A DNA stretch of 64,000 nt from Kappaphycus alvarezii (taxonomy: Eukaryota; Rhodophyta; Florideophyceae; Gigartinales; Solieriaceae), in the NCBI GenBank assembly GCA_002205965.3, contig NADL03000185.1:62001-126000 (forward strand). Reading direction: 5' to 3'. How positions within the stretch are numbered: the first letter of the stretch is position 1; each line of letters opens with the position of its first letter. Below the pieces are notes generated by a model. It made no database searches. It saw only the letters and a list, made by a program, of their open reading frames with translations, and was not told the origin of the DNA. The position numbers were made by a program, and so were the translations under genes. Shown piece by piece: positions 11,393-21,734 of this stretch.

Positions 11393-11716
11393 ATGGTTAA
11401 GCCAATAATGAAAGTTCAACGCCTTTCGGCAAAGAAAGCTGAAGCCCTTGCCGATCGCGTTGCCAAGAGGGAACTAAAGGCTAAACAAAAAGTTCCACCG
11501 AGAAAGAAGAGGTACGCAAGCTCTGTTATATTGGCTGCAATAGCGCACAGACATTCTACGATCAAATCAAGTCTTAGGGGCACAAAACCAGAGAGAAAAA
11601 CAAAAAAGACCCCTAGGTGTACTGCTTGTGATAGAGTGTTTGATTCCCACGAGGTTCCCAAGTGTCACGAGAACGAGAAGGAACACATGAAAGTAGTTTT
11701 GTCCCAGAGACTTTGA
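11393..11716 (+). CDS. Small basic protein with Cys/His cluster in the F2 leader
   Basis: A 107-codon frame with an ATG start and a TGA stop at 11714-11716. It is rich in lysine and arginine (residues 8-45 and 75-92). From about residue 84 it shows C-T-A-C, then H-E-V-P-K-C-H and a later H, a spacing that could bind one zinc ion. Basic N-terminus plus zinc-like cluster would suit a nucleic-acid-binding protein, but I recognise no family. It lies between the probable primer site and gag, where copia elements normally have untranslated leader. It could be an accessory gene captured by F2, a remnant of a host gene, or a chance frame. The second F2 copy is truncated before this region, so conservation cannot be judged in the window. 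Confidence 0.45.
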   Translation: MVKPIMKVQRLSAKKAEALADRVAKRELKAKQKVPPRKKRYASSVILAAIAHRHSTIKSSLRGTKPERKTKKTPRCTACDRVFDSHEVPKCHENEKEHMKVVLSQRL

Positions 11717-11876
11717 AGAGGTCCATATGTTTGTTTGAAGCGACGTCTTTGGCGTTTTCCTTCGTCTAGAGATTCGTGTGTTGTGTTCTTATGGAGGTGG
11801 CCTTGCCACTACAAGGGACTATCGGTCCCCGGCTTGGGATCTTCGAACAGAATATTAGAACCTCTAGACTATTTCA

Positions 11877-11946
11877 ATGAGTAGCGGAGAAGATCAAGGC
11901 GGAGGGTTTATGAAGATCAGAAAACTCACGGATACCAAATTATACA
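11877..11946 (+). pseudogene. F2 gag N-terminus (truncated)
   Basis: ATG at 11877 opens MSSGEDQGGGFMKIRKLTDT, parallel to MISVEDQEEESMKIEEVTDT of the F2 copy starting at 18084. It is broken after about 23 codons where F1 LTR sequence begins. Confidence 0.55.
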
Positions 11947-12816
11947 TGTCTCTATTCTAGGCTCAAAATACTGTAACCAGTGTGTCATACGTGTACTGTC
12001 TCCTATGTGACAGACGTGTACTGTCTCCTCTCTGTCGTACGTGTGCAAGACTTATAGGTGTCTTGCGTACAAGTAAACAGTGGTTTCTATATTTATCCTA
12101 TAGTTGCCTGGACTGGCTGCATACATACACTATACTCATTATACTGGCTACGTACAAATCACTCTTGCACAAGTATGCAGCCAGAGTGTGTTGATGCAGC
12201 CACGTTGCTTCTACAGTATTGCACATATGGCACGTAAGGCTTAATAAACGTTGAACGGCCTGCATGAGATTTACGTACTGTTACGTAACAAAGTGAGACA
12301 AGCCCGCAAAAATTGTTTTCTACTCTTATGATATTTAAGTTCCCTTCTTTGGGTTCTGTTACAGGCGAAGATTACAGTTGCGATTGGCGGGTACGTAAGG
12401 CATAATTCACTGGTTGACTGTTTTTGTATATATATATATTATGTAACAGACATGGCTAGCATGCACGTAATGTTACTCACGTTTTGAATATCGGAATTAT
12501 GAATTTCGCATGCAAATGAGGGATTCTGAGCATCTCGGCTTGGGTAGGCTATAGGATCACAAAGATAGTACTGCAAATGTAGATTTTGCTACTTTCATTT
12601 TGCTTTCACAAAGCCGAAGTGAGTACCGGCAAACAGTATATAGTTGTAGTCTAAAGCTCATCCAAGTAAAAAGAGGCATACGAATGCCTTTGATTTCAAC
12701 ACCAACCTCACCCTTGCCGTTCTATCTCCTTTCTGTTTCCTTTCTCCACCGCACTCCTTCCCTACATTCCTTTTCATTCCTCTCCTCATCCCTCACCATC
12801 CCCTGTTTTTCTATCA
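11947..12816 (+). mobile_element. F1 LTR, plus orientation, 5'-truncated
   Basis: It matches the inner part and 3' end of the F1 LTR. It begins at CTCTATTCTAGGCTC, includes the repeated TACGTGTACTGTCTCC motifs, the GTATATAGTTGTAG segment near 12640 (possible TATA box), and ends in CTATCA at 12811-12816, followed at once by the primer site. About 330 bp of the 5' side (TGTTGAAAAAG...) are missing. Confidence 0.75.
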
Positions 12817-12830
12817 GGTTATGGGCCCAG
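12817..12830 (+). other. F1 primer-binding site (half-tRNA type)
   Basis: GGTTATGGGCCCAG lies directly after the LTR. It is complementary to CUGGGCCCAUAACC, the anticodon arm of eukaryotic initiator tRNA-Met. The same site follows LTR8 (62365) and, on the minus strand, LTR2 (36730) and LTR7 (59405). Confidence 0.7.
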
Positions 12831-14454
12831 CCACGCTACCGCTCTTTCCGCTTGATCCGTCCCTCAACCGTTGACGTTGACGTTGAGGTAATTGCTTTCT
12901 CTGTGCTGTTGGTGCTGTTGGTGTTGTCATTGTTGCTTTGGTATTTTGTTGGGTTCTTGTCGTTGTTGAGACCCATTTGGTGATTTTCAAGCACTCTGGT
13001 GTGGATCCTGAGTGTTTTGTGGTTTTATTGTGTGTTGTTGGAATCTTTTGTTTTACGAACCAATTTGAAGGTTCAAGCACTCTGTGTGTGGATCCTGAGT
13101 GTTTTTGTGGTTTTATTGTGTGTTGTCGGAATCTTTTGTTTGTGCGAACTAATTTGAAGGTTGTCAAGCACTCTGTGTGTGGATCCTGAGTGTTTTAGTG
13201 GTTATCATTGTGTGATAAATTAGAGCATTCATTGCTTGTGCTTTACTGCTGTTGGGACCAATTTTGTGTTGTCAAGCACTCTGTGTGAGGACCCTGAGTG
13301 CTTTGCGGAGTCATTGCTCTAGTCTTTGTTTGTCGGCTTGGTTTTTTGTCTCCTTTTTGGTGTTCGTGGTCATTCGACAATTGATCAGCTCGAGTTTATT
13401 GTTTGGAAATATTGGCCTTGTTGTTTGAGGGGGAATATAGGCCTGATTGTTGACACCCCTTGCACTCTTGGAAAGCCTTCACGGCAACGGAAAAGAATAA
13501 GACAGAATGCTGGAGTTCGCCCAAGTTTGTCCAATTCTCTTGCCGAATCGTGGTCCTGGCAATCGGTTTTGTGATCCTCTCACCGGCTGTACTCTTTTGA
13601 GAACAGTGCCTTTGTGTAACGCGAGTTGGACGGACCGTACCATACAAACCCACGCGGTTGATAACGCGAGTTATCAGAAGTCGTAAGACTGAACCCGATT
13701 CCCGGTGGGAATCACGGTGTACCAGCCGAGTCGGTCCGTTGCAGTGGCCCTTTTGCGCGCCGGCGGGACAGAGACGCTCCTCGCTTGAACGATCGATACG
13801 TACGCGAAACACCATCGCCCGTGGTCGGAGAGGGAACGACTGTCTTCTAATTCCTTACTCTGGTAGCATACCGGGTACTAGTGTTCTGCACTTGTATTTT
13901 GGTACCTGCTGGCTATACTTCTGTTGAGGTAGATACGTGCTGTGCACGGAAGGACGAGGCTCATTGGTGACCTTGAGTGCTTTCACACGAGTACGACGGA
14001 AGTCAAGCAACACAGTCCGGAAGGAAACGCGCCTGAGTTAGTACGGAAAGACTGTGATTGTGGTAAGACGCCCTTTGCTGCGGGGACCTTTCGGGGTAGT
14101 GGCTGAAAATTCCTGGCCGTCTACAGGTAAAAGTTGCTGTGCTTACTCGTGGCACACGGATCGCGCTCAAAGTTGAAAGACCAGCACTGGCCGATATACA
14201 GGGGTAGCGCCCTAAGGCACAAATAAAGAGGTGGTAAGAGGTAAAGAGGAGGAAAACTAAAGAGGTAAAGAGTTGGAAATTAAACACCACGTGTCTTTGA
14301 GTAAACGCTGCAAACTTCTTATAGGGAAAGGCTTGCCGTGACAAGCGACTATCGGTCGCCGGCTTGGGATACCTGAACAGAGGACTTTGCATACTCACTG
14401 CATACGTGGTAATAGAGGTTTCAGATACAAAGGGTCTTGGATAAGAACGTAGTC
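12831..14454 (+). mobile_element. F1 untranslated leader
   Basis: About 1.6 kb between primer site and gag, unusually long. It holds four repeat units of about 90 bp, each with AAGCACTCTGTGTGTGGATC (12989, 13074, 13166 and 13274), then GC-richer DNA up to gag. Open frames occur on both strands here (13396-13815 -, 13658-13927 +, 14003-14398 -) but none has a recognisable domain. Because the F1 copies are nearly identical, conservation of these frames is not evidence for coding. It is nearly identical to 62379-63922. Confidence 0.65.
12975..13310 (+). repeat. About 90-bp repeats in the F1 leader
   Basis: Four units spaced 85, 92 and 108 bp, each with AAGCACTCTGTGTG, GGATCCTGAGTG and TTGTGTG. 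Corresponding units are in the other leaders at about 36350-36570, 59000-59230 and 62540-62770. Confidence 0.7.
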
Positions 14455-14557
14455 ATGGACGATCGCGGAGGCGGAGTTCGAATTGAAAAGCTCACCAACA
14501 ATAATTTCCATGTTTGGAAGCAGAAGGTGCAGCTTCTTCTCGCCCTCCGGGAGCTTG
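14455..14557 (+). pseudogene. F1 gag N-terminus, cut by X copy D
   Basis: ATG at 14455 opens MDDRGGGVRIEKLTNNNFHV, then W-K-Q-K-V and LLLALREL, the typical N-terminus of copia gag (UBN2-like: L-x-x-x-N-F-x-x-W-K). It is cut at 14557, after the codons for REL, by X sequence. The same protein continues with DDYIVDEPPEE in the copy at 34874-35314. Confidence 0.7.
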
Positions 14558-15500
14558 TAACGGTGTAAGGGTTGATTATGGGCTATTTTGGAGGACCGAA
14601 TGTTGTTTTTGGGGATTATACTTATGATACGGTACTGTAAGTGGGTGAGGAGTCTACTGTACCGTACTGTAGGAGAGATGTGCTGAGGTATGGTATATAC
14701 AAGTGTATGTGGTGACAGTTGGGTATGTGATGTACACGTGGTACAGCTAAGAGTAGAAACCTTTAATGCAGTGGTGTACACATACTGTACTACTGCCACA
14801 TGAGAATTGTACTTCGTACAGGACACTGTACTGTACCTAGTACTGTACTTCTTACTGTACTTGCGTTTTTACAGAAGGAGTCTGTTATGGCAATACTGTC
14901 ATGACTCCTAGAAAGAGGTATTTCATTTTATATTGTGTATGAGGTTTCTAGTTATGATATTGCTTTGTCCGACTGCATTAAAATCCGTTACACGATTTTA
15001 TAATTCATATGAGGTTTCTAGTTATGATATTGCTTCGTCCGACTGCATCCAAAAATAAGTTGTGTGATTCCGTCATGCGTATGACGTTTCTATATATGAT
15101 CATGTTTTGTCTGACTGCATCCAAAATCAGTTATGTGAATCTATTATACGTATGACGGACTGAGTCCGTTATTGTGGTATAACGGAATTCGGTTCCGATG
15201 AGTTTGCAAAAACAAGGTGCTGTATTGATATGTGTATTGGGCCAAACTGTTTAGACAAATTTGACAGCTTTGGAAGCAGTTCTAAAAATGCCCCTACTGA
15301 ATGTTACTACCGGGCCAATATCTTTGAATCCGCTCAAGTGACTCAGTTTTGGGGATTTTGTTAATCGACGCAGTGGGTTAGTGAGTAGTAGAAGGTTGTA
15401 TTTAAGGTCAGAATTTTAGAGTACCAAGTAAATTCTGGGCAGCCAAGCCCTCGACTTCACCTGTCAAAAAAAGTACCTCATTCTTTCCGATTCCCATTAT
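14558..15500 (-). mobile_element. X element copy D (inverted, ends truncated)
   Basis: It starts inside the X inverted repeat at AACGGTGTAAGGG and passes through GTACACGTGGTACAG. Repeat units with GTCCGACTGCAT lie at 14968, 15037 and 15109. It ends near CCGATTCCCATTATAAAGGG. The outer 330 bp of the repeat are missing. It separates F1 gag on its left from an F1 LTR in opposite orientation on its right. Confidence 0.6.
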
Positions 15501-16474
15501 AAAGGGAATTAGGAAAACAGTGTAGATGGAGACCGGAATATGAAAGGAGATGGAACGGCAAAATTGAGGCGGGAAATTCATAATTACATATATTCAAAAC
15601 GTGAGTAACATTACGTGCATGCTAGCCATGCAAGTTCTGTTATGTAAACATATACTAAAACAGTCAACCCTTGAATTATGCCTTACGTACCCCGCCTACC
15701 CAACTGTAATATCTCGCCCTGTAACAGAACCCAAAGGCGGGAACATAAAATATCATAAGAGTAGAAAACAATTTTTGGCGGGCTTGTCTCACTTTGTTAC
15801 GTAACAGGACGTATATCTCATGCAGGCCGTTCAACGTAGGTTAAGCCTTACGAGCCATAGGTGCAATACTGTAGAAGCAACGTGGCTGCATCAACTTACT
15901 TTGGCGGCATACTTGTGCAAGAGTGATTTACACGCAGACAGTATAATGAGTATAGTGTTAGCCGTATGCCGCGAGTCCAGGCAACTATAGGATAAATATA
16001 AAAACCACTGTTTACTTATGCACGTAGTAAACCAATAAAACTGACCACTTATGACAGAAAAGAGGCAGTATACGTATGCCACATAGGATACAATACACGT
16101 ATGACACACTGAGTACAGCCTAGAATAGAGACAAACCATCAACCAACCATAAAATGCCAAGTGTCAGAATGCTCCACAATGATCAGCTCAGCTATCACCA
16201 CTTGTAGCGATATGAGTGGTATGGGGCGTATCTAGCAGCCAATAAGAGGGCGGAGTACCAAGTGGATTGAAAAATGGCGAAATGCGCCGTGATTTTGAGT
16301 TGCCCGAAAATGGGCTTTCGTCCCAGGCATCTTTCGGTTTGGCCCATTTTACACGTTTCATAGGTGTGCACACCGAAGAACGGTGCAACTCGCATTGTCA
16401 TGCTACAAGTTTACACGTGTCCAGGGGGCAACTAAAAACCATGGGATCGCATGCATTCTATCACTTTTTCAACA
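15501..16474 (-). mobile_element. F1 LTR (LTR9), minus orientation, with internal deletion
   Basis: The plus-strand end is TTTTTCAACA at 16474, the complement of the LTR start TGTTGAAAAA. A purine tract follows at 16475-16484 (minus: CGAGGGGGAG). Relative to the other LTRs about 200 bp are missing near 15560, between GGAACGGCAA and GCGGGAAATTCATAATTAC. The left boundary against X copy D is fuzzy. Confidence 0.65.
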
Positions 16475-18012
16475 CTCCCCCTCGATCACATTGTTTTTTT
16501 TGATTAATTTATGCTCCCTCTTCCTACCCATTACAATCAGTCTAACAATTTTTGTCATCTGAACTCGCCCTAGTGGTTTTGTTAAGGCGTCAGCAACATT
16601 TTAAATTGTTGGTACGTACACTAAATCCCCTCTTCACGCACAACTGCATCTCTTACAAAGTGGTATGCAACATCAATGTCCTTGTTGCGTCTGTTGGTGC
16701 TTTCGTTTTGAGCGAGCTTCATAGCCCCCTGGTTATCGCTGTATATTGTAGTAGCATGATCAATTCCAAGTGCTTTCACGCCTAGCCATGTCCAGGTTTC
16801 AAGGATATCCCGAACGACACGTCTCAGCCGTATTGCCTCTTACTTGCTGCAGCTAACGAAATGTATTCGGCCTCACATGACGAAGCTGCGACAACCGTTT
16901 GCTTTCGCGAGCACCAACTTACCCCACCTCCTGCCATACGCAACACGAAACCACTCGTCGATTTGCGATCGGACACATCTCCGGCCCAATCCGAGTCACA
17001 TTATGCAGACAAACCCAGCTCAGCATTCCCTCGGAACACAAGACCTAAATCTTTGGTCCCACCAAGATACTTTAACACTCTTTTTACTGCTAACCAATGC
17101 TTCTTTCTTTGTTCCTCGCAAAATCGTGCAAGTTTGCCCACCGCATAAGATATATCAGGTCGTGCTCCAACATAAAAATACATGAGGACTCCAATGACGC
17201 TCCTGTATGGAGCTTTTGTCCGAGCATCATTACCCGTATCCCCCGACCGATCCACGTTCAACTCGTCAGTGTTAATATTCATAGGAGTTGGAACAGATCT
17301 ACAGTTCTGCATTCCAAATCGCTCTAGAACGCTCTCTACAAACCGCGGCTGGGATGAACACAAGGAGCGCTCGGATCTCCGACGAGAAAGTTCAAGACCA
17401 ACAACCAGTCTCGCTTCGCCCAAATCTTTCACTTCAAACCAGCGGTTCAGCTCCCCTTTAATCAATGCAATAGCCTCAATGTTGTTTCCTGCAAACAGCA
17501 AGTTATCAAGATACAGGAGGGTAATCATGACTGGGTCGGGGGTCGGGTCAAATTTTACATAAACACAGGGATCATTGGTGCTGCTTTTGAACTTGATCCC
17601 ATCAACAATAATATCATCAATTTTCTGTTCCCACTGCCTATGTGCCTGTTTCAAACAATACCAGGCCTTCAGAAACTTGCAGACATGATTTGGTTTCGAG
17701 GTGTCCTTAAATCAATCAGGCTGTTCCATGTATACGTCCTCCTCCACACTACTCATTTAAAATGCCGTTTTAAAGTCCATTTGATGAAGCTCCAGATCCT
17801 GGCGCGCAACAAGTGCCAAAACCACCCGAATTGACGTGAGCGACACGACAGGGGCATACGTCTCATTATAATCTACCCTTTTTACTTGTTGGAAACTACG
17901 AGCGACAAGAGGCCCTTTCGAGTTTCGAGAAAAGCTACCGTTGCAGTCCTAAGAATATTTTATTGCAAACATCCATTTTGGAGTCAGAAGATTTGAGGCC
18001 TCCAAACGTGGG
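16475..18012 (-). pseudogene. F1 pol 3' part: reverse transcriptase and RNase H fragment
   Basis: Minus-strand F1 interior from the polypurine tract to the start of the reverse transcriptase (text matching L-E-A-S-N near 18005), where it is cut. The best frame is 17001-17654 (217 codons). It contains the RT palm motif as Y-L-D-N instead of the usual Y-V-D-D, so the catalytic aspartate pair is damaged. It continues through DLGEARLVVGLE and SYAVGKLARF. The RNase H part (16560-17000) is in shifted frames. This copy is more diverged than those of the array and lacks the RNase H frameshift shared by interiors 1 and 3-6. At 18013 an F2 element begins. Confidence 0.65.
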
Positions 18013-18083
18013 CTAAAAGCGACTATCGGTACCTAGCTTGGAATCTTCGAACAGAGCATTCGCATCTCTGGATTATTGCAATG

Positions 18084-18900
18084 ATTAGCGTAGAAGATCA
18101 AGAAGAAGAGTCTATGAAGATCGAGGAGGTCACAGATACCAATTTTGACTTGTGGAAACAGAAGATTTAGCTCCTGTTGCCCCTTCGCGATGTTCAAAAG
18201 TATATCACTGATGACACCATTACTGAAGATAAAAATCTTCAATTTACATAGTATGGGAACGAGGGGATCGAAAGGCCCGGGCTATCATCGGCCTGTCACT
18301 GTCTAATAATCACTTGGATCATGCGAGAGATGCAGTACCAGCTAAAGAAATGTGGGACGCCATCTTGGAATTTTTTTGAGCGCCACACATTACTGAATAG
18401 ACTGGCGGCCCGGAGAGACTTCTGCACGGTCATCGTGCTAAAAAATGAGAAATTGTTGCCATACATAGGACATGATCGACATCTAGCAGCTCGCTTAAAG
18501 TCAATGGGAGCCATTATTGATTACAAGGAAAAGGCTATGGCAGTTCTCTATGGTCTTTCGCGAGGTTTCAAAATCTCATTGTAGCGCTTGCCGCTCTTGG
18601 ATCCAAAGATACCACGTTCGGAGTAGAATATGTAAAAAGTAGTCTGCTACAAGAGGAGCAACGTGCATCGATGAAGCTTGCTGCCGCCAAGTGCTGCCTT
18701 TATCGCGCATATCCCTGAGTAAGGTCGTCTTTCGACGCTGACATACACCAACTGTGTTTACAACGGACACCCCGCTGCCTGGTGCTGGGGAAAAGACATC
18801 AACGGAAGGCGACCGCCGCCATCTGACCGTTTCCCACGTAGACAGTTACAGAAGCCTACAGCGATGATTAATCACGAAAAAGGTGATCCGGAAATTAATG
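18084..18900 (+). pseudogene. F2 gag, degenerate
   Basis: ATG at 18084 opens MISVEDQEEESMKIEEVTDT, then NFDLWKQKI and an in-frame stop. Later pieces in other frames include AKEMWDAILEFF, HTLLN-R-LAARR-DF and KAMAVLYGLSRGF, which align with the F1 gag text (AKEMWTIILNTF, HTLLNKLAARSPF, AVLNGLPPRF). A zinc-knuckle remnant (CVYNGHP-x-A-W-C-W-G-K) lies near 18755-18800. Gag would form the particle shell. This copy has several frameshifts and cannot be translated as one protein. Confidence 0.6.
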
Positions 18901-20650
18901 AAGTCGAGTACATATGTCTCATGAACAATGTAGATAACTCTGTTATCAACGTAACGTCAAACAATTTGCTTATCGACTCTGGATGCTCCGCTCACATGAC
19001 ATTTGACAAGAGACTATCTCTGACTACAAAGAGGTAACGAAAGCGTGTGTAGTAGCTGGAGTTGGGATCGTCCTCATAACGCTTGTAGTGAACGGAGTTC
19101 AAAAGCAATGCAAGCTCACCAATGTCTGCACGTTCCAAGCTTCGCTTTTTCCTTAATTTCTGTAAGTAGGATGGTCAACAATGGATTTAAAGTTGAGTTA
19201 GTTCGTGACAAGTGCACTGTGAAGAAGAGTGACTGCATTGTGGCTACTGCCACAAGCGAGGAGAGCTATGTGCTTGACACATGTAACAGGTTCATTCGGC
19301 GCACAAAAGCCTCTTAAAGGCATGAAAGACAGGCTAGCCACGTTCACACTCAAGGAATATTGTCATGGCTCGTAAGAATGTGTAAGTGGACTTCATCTCT
19401 CTCCCAGATATAACAGAGAGCTAGCTCATCTTCTGACTGTGAATCTGTGACATGTGATGCGTGTGTGTTAGGAAAAGCAACACGTGCTTGATTCCTAAAC
19501 AGCGCTCTGGAGGCAGGGCCAAAACATTTGCAGACTTGGTCCATTCGGACGTCTGCGGCCCACTCCAAGTACAGTCAGTAGGTGGCTAGATACTTTGTCA
19601 CTTTTATCGATGACCACTCAAACTGGAGTGTTGTCTATCCGATGAAGAGTAAAGATGAAACGTTCCATTTTTATCAAATTTGCCCAGTATGCCTTCACAA
19701 CACTGGTCAACGCGTGTGAAAGCTTCGATCTGATCGTGGTGGAGAGTATCTTTCTTCAGAGTTCCAATCCTTTCTATCGTCACAAGGAACTGTTCATCAA
19801 ACGACTGCTACATACACACCTGAACAGAAGGTTGGCAGAACGGCTCAATCGTACCTGATTGATCTCGTCAGGTCTATGCTGTCCCTATGAAGGTTCGAAA
19901 GCTTTTTGGGCTGAAGCTCTGATAACGCAGTTTACGTTCGCAATCGTGTCACGACAAGAGCTTTGGGTGGTCTCGTTACTCCATTTCACCTATGGATGAA
20001 GAAAAGCCCGATGTATCTCACCTACGTGTTTTGGATGTCAATGCTGGTACAAGGTGCCTGGTAATGAGGTGCGTAAACTTGACGACCGCGCGACAAAGGG
20101 AATGTTTGTTGGGTATCCGCCGGGAACTAAGGCATACAAAATTTGGGACGACAATCTACATCGCATTGTTATTTCCAGGGATGTGCAGTTCGATGAGTCG
20201 AGACAAGGGACTTGCTCCATGATTAACATTCGTCTGAAGACAATGACGTGGACTTTGACCCGAAGGAGCGACCAATACTGATGAAATTAGATCTGGAACA
20301 TCTACTGGTGGTAATGAACATAGCATTGAGACAGGGTCACCATTGGAGGTTGAGAACTTTCAAAGTCAGGGTATTGAATTGGACTCAAATAATGAGAATT
20401 TGGAACCAGAAGAAGTGGGTGGTGAGCAAGAAGGTGGTCCCAGTGATGTGAAAACTCGCCGCTCCACTCGTCCACGACGCCCACTCCGACAGTAGTGGAC
20501 AGGCCTGGTGGGTACCAGCTAACTCACACCTTCGTGCTGCGACATCAATGTACCGAACTCCTTTAAAGAGGCGATGGGTGGACCACAACAAAATTTGGCA
20601 GAGAGCATTGATAAGGAGCTAGAGTCCCAACGCAAAAACAAACCTGGGCA
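18901..20650 (+). pseudogene. F2 protease and integrase region, degenerate
   Basis: Near 18970-19010 the text LLIDSGCSAHMTF carries the D-S-G of the copia aspartic protease. Integrase follows in pieces: C-x2-C (CVTCDACVLGKA) near 19440, YFVTFIDDHSNW near 19590, LRSDRGGEYLSSEF near 19730 (catalytic D), TPEQKVGRTAQS near 19820 where the usual N-G-x-x-E is damaged, then DDRATKGMFVGYPPGTKAYK near 20080 and the IWDD...ISRDVQFDE C-terminal motif. The polar linker to RT follows. Stops and shifts break the frame at least six times. Confidence 0.65.
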
Positions 20651-20653
20651 CTA

Positions 20654-21337
20654 GTGCTACGGTTGGAAGAGTCCAGCACTCTACATTCTCGCTGGGTTTT
20701 CACTGTGAAGGACATACCAGACGTTAACGGCAAATTGATTCAACAGGGAAAGGGTCGCCTGCTTGTGCGGGGCTTACAACAAATTGAGGGAGTTGATTAT
20801 TCAGGGACTTTTGCGCCGGTGATCGAATTCACAACAATTCGATTGTTATTGGCCATTGTAGCCCATTTAGATATAGAGCTTCATCAAGTGGACGTGGTCA
20901 CGGCCTGTCTAGACGGTGACTTAGAAGAGGATATTTATATGGAGCAGCCTAAAGATAGCTTTGACTCTTCCAAGCCCAACCATGTCTGCAAAATTGTCAA
21001 GTCTATCTACGGTCTTAAGCAAGCGAGTCGGCAATGGCACAAAAAGATTGAGCATTTCCTTATCCACACGCCTGGCTTCGAGATAACGGGAAGTGACGCC
21101 TGTATATATACAAGCATATCAGAAAAAGGCGTTATGCTGATTGTTCTATATGTGGATGACTTTTCCCTTGCCGGTAGTGACCTGGAGGCTGTGACCTGGA
21201 TGAAAGGTGAGCTGAACAAAAGATTTGAGATGAAAGATTTAGGCGAGGCCAAAAAGTACATTGGACATGAGATAAAAAGAAGAAGGGTCTCTACACTGAT
21301 CTGTATCTCGCAGACAGAGTATGCCAGTCCATCTTGA
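20654..21337 (+). CDS. F2 reverse transcriptase, open segment
   Basis: 227 codons without a stop. The segment covers the RT fingers and palm. It includes S-R-W-V-F-T-V-K-D (residues 12-20), G-R-L-L-V-R-G-L-Q-Q, then the first catalytic region [22 protein letters not shown] follows, and the core motif L-Y-V-D-D-F near residue 166-171 with both aspartates present. It ends with DLGEAKKYIGHEI. The frame is lost at 21337 by a small indel just before the L-K-R-F-G-M segment. The enzyme would copy element RNA into DNA inside the particle. With broken flanks it is an inactive remnant. The ATG is not a real start, since pol is normally one polyprotein. Confidence 0.75.
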   Translation: MLRLEESSTLHSRWVFTVKDIPDVNGKLIQQGKGRLLVRGLQQIEGVDYSGTFAPVIEFTTIRLLLAIVAHLDIELHQVDVVTACLDGDLEEDIYMEQPKDSFDSSKPNHVCKIVKSIYGLKQASRQWHKKIEHFLIHTPGFEITGSDACIYTSISEKGVMLIVLYVDDFSLAGSDLEAVTWMKGELNKRFEMKDLGEAKKYIGHEIKRRRVSTLICISQTEYASPS

Positions 21338-21734
21338 AACGTTTCGGTATGGTTAGCTGTAATTCTGTGAGGAATTCGATGGAGCAAGGATTAAACCCTG
21401 AGACGTCAACTAGCCGGTATTGCGATGTATCATATCGACAGATCATTGGCTGCTTAATGTTTTTTATGGTAGGGTCTCGTCCAGACCTTGCCTATGTCGT
21501 GGGAAAACTGTCCCATCATTGTGAGAGCCCTCGCGAGGATCACTGGCAAGCAGCAAAACGAGTTCTAAGATACATCAAAGGAACGTTCTCACTAGGTGTA
21601 GATCTAGATGGAAATCTCCCAGTGCAAACTTTAGAGGGCCTCAGCGATGCAGAATGGGGTGGTTGCTTGGATTCGAGAAATTCCACAAGTGCATATGTAT
21701 TCAAACTGTGTGGGGAGCAATTAGTTGGTCGTCT
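21334..21734 (+). pseudogene. F2 RT end and RNase H start, cut by LTR10
   Basis: Continues RT with LKRFGMVSCNSVRNSMEQGL, then Y-R-Q-I-I-G-C-L-M-F, R-P-D-L-A-Y-V-V-G-K-L and the RNase H opening D-A-E-W-G-G-C-L-D-S-R-x-S-T-S. The first RNase H aspartate is present; the next residues are cut at 21734 by the F1 LTR. Confidence 0.7.

Larger units (their letters stand above)
10951..11946 (+). mobile_element. F2 copia leader with start of gag, cut by F1 LTR
   Basis: It starts with a primer-site-like sequence and runs about 0.9 kb of leader containing a 107-codon ORF. It then reaches GACTATCGGT-CCCCGGCTTGG text that is nearly the same as the pre-gag text of the second F2 copy (18020-18075) and of F1 (14348-14390). 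Gag opens at 11877 and is broken off at about 11946 by an F1 LTR. No F2 LTR is recognisable; X copy C occupies the place where it should be. Confidence 0.6.
18013..21734 (+). mobile_element. F2 copia element, decayed gag-pol, no LTRs
   Basis: The order is leader end, gag, protease, integrase, reverse transcriptase and partial RNase H on one strand, the Ty1/copia order (integrase before RT). The left side is cut at the pre-gag GACTATCGGT text and the right side inside RNase H by LTR10. Many stops and shifts make it inactive. Confidence 0.75.

Noticed and set aside
13396..13815. 139-codon antisense frame in the F1 leader, repeated in other leaders
   Set aside because: It repeats only because the leaders are nearly identical copies. 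No domain is visible and it is antisense to the element.
14003..14398. 131-codon antisense frame in the F1 leader, identical at 63471-63866
   Set aside because: Same reason: recent copies of non-coding leader DNA, with no recognisable protein features.
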